Source of the DNA: Antitrichia curtipendula
Lineage: Eukaryota; Streptophyta; Bryopsida; Hypnales; Leucodontaceae
Assembly: GCA_951230915.1 (NCBI GenBank)
Contig: OX579637.1
Span: 15,066,001-15,130,000, forward strand
DNA: 64,000 bases
Direction of reading: 5' to 3'
The notes beneath the pieces were generated by a model. It made no database searches. It was not told the origin of the DNA and saw only the letters and a list, made by a program, of their open reading frames with translations. The translations under genes were made by a program, and so were the position numbers. Numbering within the stretch: the first letter of the stretch is position 1; every line of letters starts with the position of its first letter. Shown one piece after another: positions 26,479 to 39,800 of the stretch.

Positions 26479-28170
26479 TAGAATAAGGTCCAACCTGTAC
26501 TTTAATGGTGTCAAACATCAAATGTCATAGAATTTCAGTTTGAAGAGACTTCACACAAATCGTACAAGTTGCAAATAGTTACCCTCAAGTACTTAAATGC
26601 GCACAAATATTAATTTGATATGTAATTGCAATCCAATCGCACGTCAATTCCAAAAAATAGGGAATAAGGTCCGATCCGTACTTTAATGGTGTCAAACATC
26701 AAATGTCAGAGAATTTCAGTTTGAAACAGACTTCACACAAATCGTACAAGTTGCAAATAGTGACCGTCAAGTACTTAAATGCCCACAAATACTAATTTGA
26801 TATGTAATTGCAATCCAATCGCACGTCCATTCAAAAGAATATAGAATAAGTCCAACCTGTACGTTAATGGTGTCAAACATCAAATGTCATAGAATTTCAT
26901 TTTAAAGGAAACTTCACACAAATCGTACAAGTTGCAAATAGTTACCCTCAAGTACTTAAATGCCCACAAATACTAATTTGATATGTAATTGCAATCCATT
27001 CGCACGTCCATTCAAAAGAATATAGAATAAGTCCAATCTGTACATTAATGTTGTCAAACATCAAATGTCATAGAATTTCATTTTGAAACAGACTTCACAC
27101 AAATCGTACAAGCTGCAAATAGTTACCCTCAAGTACTTAAATGCGCAGAAATATTAATTTGATATGTAATTGCAATCCAATCGCACGTCAATTCAAAAAA
27201 ATAGGGAATAAGGTCCAATCTGTACATTAATGGTGTCAAACATCAAATGTCATAGAATTTCATTTTGAAGGAAACTTCACACAAATCGTACAAGTTGCAA
27301 ATAGTTACCCTCAAGTACTTAAATGCCCACAAATACTAATTTGATATGTAATTGCAATCCAATCGCACGTCAATTCCAAAAAATAGAGAATATGGTCCAA
27401 TCTGTACTTTAATGGTGTCAAACATCAAATGTCATAGAATTTCATTTTGAAAGAGACATCATACAAATCGTACAAGTTGCAAATAGTTACCTTCAAGTAC
27501 CTAAATGCCCACAAATATTAATTTGATATGTAATTGCAATCCAATCGCACGTCCATTCAAAAGAATATAGAATAAGGTCCAACCTGTACTTTAATGGTGT
27601 CAAACATCAAATGTCATAGAATTTCAGTTTGAAGAGACTTCACACAAATCGTACAAGTTGCAAATAGTTACCCTCAAGTACTTAAATGCGCAGAAATATT
27701 AATTTGATATGTAATTGCAATCCAATCGCACGTCAATTCCAAAAAATAGGGAATAAGGTCCGATCCGTACTTTAATGGTGTCAAACATCAAATGTCAGAG
27801 AATTTCAGTTTGAAACAGACTTCACACAAATCGTACAAGTTGCAAATAGTTACCCTCAAGTACTTAAATGCCCACAAATACTAATTTGATATGTAATTGC
27901 AATCCAATCGCACGTCCATTCAAAAGAATATAGAATAAGTCCAACCTGTACATTAATGGTGTCAAACATCAAATGTCATAGAATTTCATTTTGAAGGAAA
28001 CTTCACACAAATCGTACAAGTTGCAAATAGTTACCCTCAAGTACTTAAATGCCCGCAAATACTAATTTGATATGTAATTGCAATCCAATCGCACGTCCAT
28101 TCAAAAGAATATAGAATAAGTCCAATCTGTACATTAATGGTGTCAAACATCAAATGTCATAGAATTTCAT
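26070..28170 (+). repeat. 6-monomer HOR, 1089-bp unit, two copies
   Basis: Markers 1089 bp apart are AAGAGACAT (26362 and 27451) and TCCGATCC (26670 and 27759), together with the CAAAAAAATAGGG monomer near 26105 and 27194. 1089 is 6 x 181 plus three extra bases from ATAAGGTCC monomers. Identity fails on the left near 26055 (GCCCAC against GCGCAG) and on the right near 28170 (GAAACAG against GAAGGAA). The right part overlaps the start of the 3081-bp unit. Confidence 0.8.
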
Positions 28171-31100
28171 TTTGAAGGAAACTTCACACAAATTGTACAA
28201 GTTGCAAATAGTTACCCTCAAGTATTTAAATGCCCACAAATACTAATTTGATATGTAATTGCAATCCAATCGCACGTCAATTCCAAAAAATAGGGAATAA
28301 GGTCCAATCTGTACATTAATGGTGTCAAACATCAAATGTCATAGAATTTCATTTTGAAGGAAACTTCACACAAATCGTACAAGTTGCAAATAGTTACCCT
28401 CAAGTACTTAAATGCCCACAAATACTAATTTGATATGTAATTGCAATCCAATCGCACATCCATTCAAAAGAATATAGAATAAGTCCAACCTGTACATTAA
28501 TGGTGTCAAACATCAAATGTCATAGAATTTCATTTTGAAGGAAACTTCACACAAATCGTACAAGTTGCAAATAGTTACCCTCAAGTACTTAAATGCCCAC
28601 AAATACTAATTTGATATGTAATTGCAATCCAATCGCACGTCAATTCAAAAGAATATAGAATAAGTCCAATCTGTACATTAATGGTGTCAAACATCAAATG
28701 TCATAGAATTTCATTTTGAAGGAAACTTCACACAAATCGTACAAGTTGCAAATAGTTACCCTCAAGTACTTAAATGCCCACAAATACTAATTTGATATGT
28801 GATTGCAATCCATTCGCACGTCCATTCAAAAGAATATAGAATAAGTCCAACCTGTACATTAATGGTGTCAAACATCAAATGTCATAGAATTTCATTTTGA
28901 AGGAAACTTCACACAAATCGTACAAGTTGCAAATACTTACCCTCAAGTACTTAAATGCCCACAAATACTAATTTGATATGTAATTGCAATCCAATCGCAC
29001 GTCAATTCAAAAGAATATAGAATAAGTCCAATCTGTACATTAATGGTGTCAAACATCAAATGTCATAGAATTTCATTTTGAAGGAAACTTCACACAAATC
29101 GTACAAGTTGCAAATAGTTACCCTCAAGTACTTAAATGCCCACAAATACTAATTTGATATGTGATTGCAATCCATTCGCACGTCCATTCAAAAGAATATA
29201 GAATAAGTCCAACCTGTACATTAATGGTGTCAAACATCAAATGTCATAGAATTTTATTTTGAAAGAGACTTCACACAAATTGTACAAGTTGCAAATAGTT
29301 ACCCTCAAGTACTTAAATGCCCACAAATACTAATTTGATATGTAATTGCAATCCAATCGCACGTCCATTCAAAAGAATATAGAATAAGTCCAACCTGTAC
29401 ATTAATGGTGTCAAACATCAAATGTCATAGAATTTCATTTTGAAAGAGACTTCACACAAATCGTACAAGTTGCAAATAGTTACCCTCAAGTACTTAAATG
29501 CGCACAAATATTAATTTGATATGTAATTGCAACCCAATCGCACGTCAATTCCAAAAAATAGAGAATATGGTCCAATCTGTACTTTAATGGTGTCAAACAT
29601 CAAATGTCATAGAATTTCATTTTGAAAGAGACTTCATACAAATCGTACAAGTTGCAAATAGTTACCTTCAAGTACCTAAATGCCCACAAATATTAATTTG
29701 ATATGTAATTGCAATCCAATCGCACGTCCATTCGAAAGAATATAGAATAAGGTCCAACCTGTACTTTAATGGTGTCAAACATCAAATGTCATAGAATTTC
29801 AGTTTGAAGAGACTTCACACAAATCGTACAAGTTGCAAATAGTTACCCTCAAGTACTTAAATGCGCAGAAATATTAATTTGATATGTAATTGCAATCCAA
29901 TCGCACGTCAATTCCAAAAAATAGGAAATAAGGTCCGATCCGTACTTTAATGGTTTCAAACATCAAATGTCATAGAATTTCATTTTGAAAGAGACTTCAC
30001 ACAAATCGTACAAGTTGCAAATAGTGACCCTCAAGTACTTAAATGCCCACAAATACTAATTTGATATGTAATTGCAATCCAATCGCACGTCCATTCAAAA
30101 GAATATAGAATAAGTCCAACCTGTACATTAATGGTGTCAAACATCAAATGTCATAGAATTTCATTTTGAAAGAGACTTCACACAAATCGTACAAGTTGCA
30201 AATAGTTACCCTCAAGTACTTAAATGCCCACAAATACTAATTTGATATGTAATTGCAATCCATTCGCACGTCCATTCAAAAAAATATGGAATAAGTCCAA
30301 TCTGTACATTAATGGTGTCAAACATCAAATGTCATAGAATTTCATTTTGAAGGAAACTTCACACAAATCGTACAAGTTGCAAATAGTTACCCTCAAGTAC
30401 TTAAATGCGCACAAATATTAATTTGATATGTAATTGCAACCCAATCGCACGTCAATTCCAAAAAATAGGGAATAAGGTCCGATCCGTACTTTAATGGTGT
30501 CAAACATCAGATGTCATAGAATTTCATTTTGAAAGAGACTTCACACAAATCGTACAAGTTGCAAATAGTTACCCTCAAGTACTTAAATGCCCACAAATAC
30601 TAATTTGATATGTAATTGCAATCCATTCGCACGTCCATTCAAAAGAATATAGAATAAGTCCAATCTGTACATTAATGGTGTCAAACATCAAATGTCATAG
30701 AATTTCAGTTTGAAGAGACTTCACACAAATCGTACAAGTTGCAAATAGTTACCCTCAAGTACTTAAATGCGCAGAAATATTAATTTGATATGTAATTGCA
30801 ATCCAATCGCACGTCAATTCCAAAAAATAGGGAATAAGGTCCGATCCGTACTTTAATGGTGTCAAACATCAAATGTCAGAGAATTTCAGTTTGAAACAGA
30901 CTTCACACAAATCGTACAAGTTGCAAATAGTTACCCTCAAGTACTTAAATGCCCACAAATACTAATTTGATATGTAATTGCAATCCAATCGCACGTCCAT
31001 TCAAAAGAATATAGAATAAGTCCAACCTGTACATTAATGGTGTCAAACATCAAATGTCATAGAATTTCATTTTGAAGGAAACTTCACACAAATCGTACAA

Positions 31101-33788
31101 GTTGCAAATAGTTACCCTCAAGTACTTAAATGCCCGCAAATACTAATTTGATATGTAATTGCAATCCATTCGCACGTCCATTCAAAAGAATATAGAATAA
31201 GTCCAATCTGTACATTAATGGTGTCAAACATCAAATGTCATAGAATTTCATTTTGAAGGAAACTTCACACAAATTGTACAAGTTGCAAATAGTTACCCTC
31301 AAGTATTTAAATGCCCACAAATACTAATTTGATATGTAATTGCAATCCAATCGCACGTCAATTCCAAAAAATAGGGAATAAGGTCCAATCTGTACATTAA
31401 TGGTGTCAAACATCAAATGTCATAGAATTTCATTTTGAAGGAAACTTCACACAAATCGTACAAGTTGCAAATAGTTACCCTCAAGTACTTAAATGCCCAC
31501 AAATACTAATTTGATATGTAATTGCAATCCAATCGCACATCCATTCAAAAGAATATAGAATAAGTCCAACCTGTACATTAATGGTGTCAAACATCAAATG
31601 TCATAGAATTTCATTTTGAAGGAAACTTCACACAAATCGTACAAGTTGCAAATAGTTACCCTCAAGTACTTAAATGCCCACAAATACTAATTTGATATGT
31701 AATTGCAATCCAATCGCACGTCAATTCAAAAGAATATAGAATAAGTCCAATCTGTACATTAATGGTGTCAAACATCAAATGTCATAGAATTTCATTTTGA
31801 AGGAAACTTCACACAAATCGTACAAGTTGCAAATAGTTACCCTCAAGTACTTAAATGCCCACAAATACTAATTTGATATGTGATTGCAATCCATTCGCAC
31901 GTCCATTCAAAAGAATATAGAATAAGTCCAACCTGTACATTAATGGTGTCAAACATCAAATGTCATAGAATTTCATTTTGAAGGAAACTTCACACAAATC
32001 GTACAAGTTGCAAATAGTTACCCTCAAGTACTTAAATGCCCACAAATACTAATTTGATATGTAATTGCAATCCAATCGCACGTCAATTCAAAAGAATATA
32101 GAATAAGTCCAATCTGTACATTAATGGTGTCAAACATCAAATGTCATAGAATTTCATTTTGAAGGAAACTTCACACAAATCGTACAAGTTGCAAATAGTT
32201 ACCCTCAAGTACTTAAATGCCCACAAATACTAATTTGATATGTGATTGCAATCCATTCGCACGTCCATTCAAAAGAATATAGAATAAGTCCAACCTGTAC
32301 ATTAATGGTGTCAAACATCAAATGTCATAGAATTTTATTTTGAAAGAGACTTCACACAAATTGTACAAGTTGCAAATAGTTACCCTCAAGTACTTAAATG
32401 CCCACAAATACTAATTTGATATGTAATTGCAATCCAATCGCACGTCCATTCAAAAGAATATAGAATAAGTCCAACCTGTACATTAATGGTGTCAAACATC
32501 AAATGTCATAGAATTTCATTTTGAAAGAGACTTCACACAAATCGTACAAGTTGCAAATAGTTACCCTCAAGTACTTAAATGCGCACAAATATTAATTTGA
32601 TATGTAATTGCAACCCAATCGCACGTCAATTCCAAAAAATAGAGAATATGGTCCAATCTGTACTTTAATGGTGTCAAACATCAAATGTCATAGAATTTCA
32701 TTTTGAAAGAGACTTCATACAAATCGTACAAGTTGCAAATAGTTACCTTCAAGTACCTAAATGCCCACAAATATTAATTTGATATGTAATTGCAATCCAA
32801 TCGCACGTCCATTCGAAAGAATATAGAATAAGGTCCAACCTGTACTTTAATGGTGTCAAACATCAAATGTCATAGAATTTCAGTTTGAAGAGACTTCACA
32901 CAAATCGTACAAGTTGCAAATAGTTACCCTCAAGTACTTAAATGCGCAGAAATATTAATTTGATATGTAATTGCAATCCAATCGCACGTCAATTCCAAAA
33001 TATAGGAAATAAGGTCCGATCCGTACTTTAATGGTTTCAAACATCAAATGTCATAGAATTTCATTTTGAAAGAGACTTCACACAAATCGTACAAGTTGCA
33101 AATAGTGACCCTCAAGTACTTAAATGCCCACAAATACTAATTTGATATGTAATTGCAATCCAATCGCACGTCCATTCAAAAGAATATAGAATAAGTCCAA
33201 CCTGTACATTAATGGTGTCAAACATCAAATGTCATAGAATTTCATTTTGAAAGAGACTTCACACAAATCGTACAAGTTGCAAATAGTTACCCTCAAGTAC
33301 TTAAATGCCCACAAATACTAATTTGATATGTAATTGCAATCCATTCGCACGTCCATTCAAAAAAATATGGAATAAGTCCAATCTGTACATTAATGGTGTC
33401 AAACATCAAATGTCATAGAATTTCATTTTGAAGGAAACTTCACACAAATCGTACAAGTTGCAAATAGTTACCCTCAAGTACTTAAATGCGCACAAATATT
33501 AATTTGATATGTAATTGCAACCCAATCGCACGTCAATTCCAAAAAATAGGGAATAAGGTCCGATCCGTACTTTAATGGTGTCAAACATCAGATGTCATAG
33601 AATTTCATTTTGAAAGAGACTTCACACAAATCGTACAAGTTGCAAATAGTTACCCTCAAGTACTTAAATGCCCACAAATACTAATTTGATATGTAATTGC
33701 AATCCATTCGCACGTCCATTCAAAAGAATATAGAATAAGTCCAATCTGTACATTAATGGTGTCAAACATCAAATGTCATAGAATTTCA
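27591..33788 (+). repeat. 17-monomer HOR, 3081-bp unit, two copies
   Basis: Copy one is about 27591-30671 and copy two about 30672-33752. Four rare single-base variants keep exactly the same offset of 3081 bp: GCCCGCAAAT (28051 and 31132), TTCGAAAGAA (29731 and 32812), AAAATATGGA (30281 and 33362) and the G of CATCAGATG (30510 and 33591). The differences I noticed are few: CCAATCG against CCATTCG near 28089/31170, AAATACTTAC near 28931 against AAATAGTTAC near 32012, and CAAAAAATAGG near 29915 against CAAAATATAGG near 32996. This is 17 monomers plus four extra bases. Confidence 0.92.
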
Positions 33789-36700
33789 TTTTGAAGGAAA
33801 CTTCACACAAATCGTACAAGTTGCAAATAGTTACCCTCAAGTACTTAAATGCGCACAAATATTAATTTGATATGTAATTGCAATCCAATCGCACGTCAAT
33901 TCCAAAAAATAGGGAATAAGGTCCGATCCGTACTTTAATGGTGTCAAACATCAAATGTCATAGAATTTCATTTTGAAAGAGACTTCACACAAATCGTACA
34001 AGTTGCAAATAGTGACCCTCAAGTACTTAAATGCCCACAAATACTAATTTGATATGTAATTGCAATCCAATCGCACGTCCATTCAAAAGAATATAGAATA
34101 AGTCCAACCTGTACATTAATGGTGTCAAACATCAAATGTCATAGAATTTCATTTTGAAGGAAACTTCACACAAATCGTACAAGTTGCAAATAGTTACCCT
34201 CAAGTACTTAAATGCCCACAAATACTAATTTGATATGTAATTGCCATCCATTCGCACGTCCATTCAAAAGAATATAGAATAAGTCCAATCTGTACATTAA
34301 TGGTGTCAAACATCAAATGTCATAGAATTTCATTTTGAAGAAACTTCACACAAATTGTACAAGTTGCAAATAGTTACCCTCAAGTATTTAAATGCCCACA
34401 AATACTAATTTGATATGTAATTGCAATCCAATCGCACGTCAATTCCAAAAAATAGGGAATAAGGTCCAATCTGTACATTAATGGTGTCAAACATCAAATG
34501 TCATAGAATTTCATTTTGAAGGAAACTTCACACAAATCGTACAAGTTGCAAATAGTTACCCTCAAGTACCTAAATGCCCACAAATACTAATTTGATATGT
34601 AATTGCAATCCAATCGCACGTCCATTCAAAAGAATATAGAATAAGTCCAACCTGTACATTAATGGTGTCAAACATCAAATGTCATAGAATTTCATTTTGA
34701 AAGAGACTTCACACAAATCGTACAAGCTGCAAATAGTTACCCTCAAGTACTTAAATGCCCACAAATACTAATTTGATATGTAATTGCAATCCAATCGCAC
34801 GTCCATTCAAAAGAATATAGAATAAGTCCAACCTGTACATTAATGGTGTCAAACATCAAATGTCATAGAATTTCATTTTGAAGGAAACTTCACACAAATC
34901 GTACAAGTTGCAAATAGTTACCCTCAAGCACTTAAATGCCCACAAATACTAATTTGATATGTAATTGCAATCCAATCGCACGTCCATTCAAAAGAATATA
35001 GAATATGGTCCAACCTGTACTTTAATGGTTTCAAACATCAAATGTCATAGAATTTCATTTTGAAAGAGACTTCATACAAATCGTACAAGTTGCAAATACT
35101 TACCTTCAAGTACCTAAATGCCCACAAATATTAATTTGATATGTAATGCAATCCAATCGCACGTCCATTCAAAAGAATATAGAATAAGGTCCAACCTGTA
35201 CTTTAATGGTGTAAAACATCAAATGTCATAGAATTTCATTTTGAAAGAGACTTCATACAAATCGTACAAGTTGCAAATACTTACCCTCAAGTACCTAAAT
35301 GCCCACAAATATTAATTTTATATGTAATTGCAAGCCAATCGCACGACCATTCAAAAGAATATAGAATAAGTCCAACCTGTACATTAATAGTGTCAAACAT
35401 CAAATGTCATAGAATTTCATTTTGAAAGAGACTTCACACAAATCGTACAAGCTGCAAATTGTTACCCTCAAGTACTTAAATGCCCACAAATACTAATTTG
35501 ATATGTAATTGCAATCCAATCGCACATCCATTCAAAAGAATATAGAATAAGTCCAACCTGTACATTAATGGTGTCAAACATCAAATGTCATAGAATTTCA
35601 TTTTGAAGGAAACTTCACAGAAATCGTACAAGTTGCAAATAGTTACCCTCAAGTACCTAAATGCCCACAAATACTAATTTGATATGTAATTGCAATCCAA
35701 TCGCACGTCCATTCAAAAGAATATAGAATAAGTCCAACCTGTACATTAATAGTGTCAAACATCAAATGTCATAGAATTTCATTTTGAAAGAGACTTCACA
35801 CAAATCGTACAAGCTGCAAATAGTTACCCTCAAGTACTTAAATGCCCACAAATACTAATTTGATATGTAATTGCAATCCAATCGCACGTCAATTCAAAAG
35901 AATATAGAATAAGTCCAATCTGTACATTAATGGTGTCAAACATCAAATGTCATAGAATTTCATTTTGAAGGAAACTTCACACAAATCGTACAAGTTGCAA
36001 ATAGTTACCGTCAAGTACTTAAATGCCCACAAATACTAATTTGATATGTAATTGCAATCCAATCGCACGTCAATTGAAAAGAATATAGAATAAGTCCAAT
36101 CTGTACATTAATGGTGTCAAACATCAAATGTCATAGAATTTCATTTTGAAGGAAACTTCACACAAATCGTACAAGTTGCAAATAGTTACCCTCAAGTACC
36201 TAAATGCCCACAAATACTAATTTGATATGTAATTGCAATCCAATCGCACGTCCATTCAAAAGAATATAGAATAAGTCCAACCTGTACATTAATGGTGTCA
36301 AACATCAAATGTCATAGAATTTTATTTTGAAAGAGAATTCATACAAATCGTACAAGTTGCAAATAGTGACCCTCAAGTACTTAAATGCCCACAAATACTA
36401 ATTTGATATGTAATTGCAATCCAATCGCACGTCCATTCAAAAGAATATAGAATAAGTCCAACCTGTACATTAATGGTGTCAAACATCAAATGTCATAGAA
36501 TTTCATTTTGAAAGAGACTTCACACAAATCGTACAAGTTGCAAATAATTACCCTCAAGTACTTAAATGCCCACAAATACTAATTTGATATGTAATTGCAA
36601 TCCATTCGCACGTCCATTCAAAAGAATATAGAATAAGTCCAATCTGTACATTAATAGTGTCAAACATCAAATGTCATAGAATTTCATTTTGAAGGAAACT

Positions 36701-36892
36701 TCACACAAATCGTACAAGTTGCAAATTGTTACCCTCAAGTACTTATATGCCCACAAATACTAATTTGATATGTAATAGCAATCCATTCGCACGTCCATTC
36801 AAAAGAATATAGAATAAGTCCAACCTGTACATTAATGGTGTCAAACATCAAATGTCATAGAATTTTATTTTGAAAGAGACTTCATACAAATC
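33789..36892 (+). repeat. Irregular satellite zone without a clear HOR
   Basis: About seventeen monomers between the 3081-bp and 4890-bp units in which I could not find a repeated multi-monomer order. It contains an isolated copy of the TTTTATATG / GCAAGCC / CACGACCATTC monomer (TTTTATATG at 35316), a type otherwise confined to the region left of 21.8 kb. Here the downstream A-run reads CAAAAGAATATAG, as in ordinary monomers, instead of the CAAAAAAATATAG of the left-hand copies. Other one-off variants include GAGAATTCATAC near 36330, ACTTATATGCCC near 36740 and GTAATAGCAATCC near 36774. The zone is more diverse than its neighbours, as expected of a relic between two recent amplifications. Confidence 0.75.
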
Positions 36893-39800
36893 GTACAAGT
36901 TGCAAATAGTTACCCTCAAGTATTTAAATGCCCACAAATACTAATTTGATATGTAATTGCAATCCAATCGCACGTCAATTCCAAAAAATAGGGAATAAGG
37001 TCCAATCTGTACATTAATGGTGTCAAACATCAAATGTCATAGAATTTCATTTTGAAAGAGACTTCACACAAATCGTACAAGTTGCAAATAGTTACCCTCA
37101 AGTACTTAAATGCCCACAAATACTAATTTGATATGTAATTGCAATCCAATCGCACATCCATTCAAAAGAATATAGAATAAGTCCAACCTGTACATTAATG
37201 GTGTCAAACATCAAATGTCATAGAATTTCATTTTGAAAGAGACTTCACACAAATCGTACAAGTTGCAAATAGTTACCCTCAAGTACCTAAATGCCCACAA
37301 ATACTAATTTGATATGTAATTGCAATCCAATCGCACGTCAATTCAAAAGAATATAGAATAAGTCCAATCTGTACATTAATGGTGTCAAACATCAAATGTC
37401 ATAGAATTTCATTTTGAAGGAAACTTCACACAAATCGTACAAGTTGCAAATAGTTACCCTCAAGTACTTAAATGCCCACAAATACTAATTTGATATGTAA
37501 TTGCAATCCAATCGCACGTCAATTCAAAAGAATATAGAATAAGTCCAATCTGTACATTAATGGTGTCAAACATCAAATGTCATAGAATTTCATTTTGAAG
37601 GAAACTTCACACAAATCGTACAAGTTGCAAATAGTTACCCTCAAGTACCTAAATGCCCACAAAGACTAATTTGATATGTAATTGCAATCCAATCGCACGT
37701 CCATTCAAAAGAATATAGAATAAGTCCAACCTGTACATTAATGGTGTCAAACATCAAATGTCATAGAATTTCATTTTGAAGGAAACTTCACACAAATCGT
37801 ACAAGTTGCAAATAGTTACCCTCAAGTACTTAAATGCGCACAAATATTAATTTGATATATAATTGCAATCCAATCGCACGTGAATTCCAAAAAATAGGGA
37901 ATAAGGTCCAATCTGTACATTAATGGTGTCAAACATCAAATGTCATAGAATTTCATTTTGAAAGAGACTTCACACAAATCGTACAAGTTGCAAATAGTTA
38001 CCCTCAAGTACTTAAATGCCCACAAATACTAATTTGATATGTAATTGCAATCCAATCGCACGTCCATTCAAAAGAATATAGAATAAGTCCAACCTGTACA
38101 TTAATGGTGTCAAACATCAAATGTCATAGAATTTCATTTTGAAAGAGACTTCACACAAATCGTACAAGTTGCAAATAGTTACCCTCAAGTACTTAAATGC
38201 CCACAAATACTAATTTGATATGTAATTGCAATCCATTCGCACGTCCATTCAAAGGAATATAGAATAAGTCCAATCTGTACATTAATGGTGTCAAACATCA
38301 AATGTCATAGAATTTCATTTTGAAGGAAACTTCACACAAATCGTACAAGTTGCAAATAGTTACCCTCAAGTACTTAAATGCGCACAAATATTAATTTGAT
38401 ATATAATTGCAATCCAATCGCACGTGAATTCCAAAAAATAGGGAATAAGGTCCAATCTGTACATTAATGGTGTCAAACATCAAATGTCATAGAATTTCAT
38501 TTTGAAGGAAACTTCACACAAATCGTACAAGTTGCAAATACTTACCCTCAAGTACTTAAATGCCCACAAATACTAATTTGATATGTAATTGCAATCCAAT
38601 CGCACGTCCATTCAAAAGAATATAGAATAAGTCCAACCTGTACATTAATAGTGTCAAACATCAAATGTCATAGAATTTCATTTTGAAAGAGACTTCACAC
38701 AAATCGTACAAGCTGCAAATAGTTACCCTCAAGTACTTAAATGCCCACAAATACTAATTTGATATGTAATTGCAATCCAATCGCACGTCAATTCAAAAGA
38801 ATATAGAATAAGTCCAATCTGTACATTAATGGTGTCAAACATCAAATGCCATAGAATTTCATTTTGAAGGAAACTTCACACAAATCGTACAAGTTGCAAA
38901 TAGTTACCCTCAAGTACTTAAATGCCCACAAATACTAATTTGATATGTAATTGCAATCCAATCGCACGTCCATTCAAAAGAATATAGAATAAGTCCAATC
39001 TGTACATTAATGGTGTCAAACATCAAATGTCATAGAATTTCATTTTGAAGGAAACTTCACACAAATCGTACAAGTTGCAAATAGTTACCCTCAAGTACTT
39101 AAATGCCCACAAATACTAATTTGATATGTAATTGCAATCCATTCGCACGTCCATTCAAAAGAATATAGAATAAGTCCAATCTGTACATTAATGGTGTCAA
39201 ACATCAAATGTCATAGAATTTCATTTTGAAAGAGACTTCACACAAATCGTACAAGTTGCAAATAGTGACCCTCAAGTACTTAAATGCCCACAAATACTAA
39301 TTTGATATGTAATTGCAATCCAATCGCACGTCCATTCAAAAGAATATAGAATAAGTCCAACCTGTACATTAATGGTGTCAAACATCAAATGTCATAGAAT
39401 TTCATTTTGAAAGAGACTTCACACAAATCGTACAAGTTGCAAATAGTTACCCTCAAGTACTTAAATGCCCACAAATACTAATTTGATATGTAATTGCAAT
39501 CCAATCGCACGTCCATTCAAAAGAATATAGAATAAGTCCAATCTGTACATTAATGGTGTCAAACATCAAATGTCATAGAATTTCATTTTGAAGGAAACTT
39601 CACACAAATCGTACAAGTTGCAAATAGTTACCCTCAAGTACTTAAATGCCCACAAATACTAATTTGATATGTAATTGCAATCCATTCGCACGTCCATTCA
39701 AAAGAATATAGAATAAGTCCAATCTGTACATTAATGGTGTCAAACATCAAATGTCATAGAATTTCATTTTGAAAGAGACTTCACACAAATCGTACAAGTT

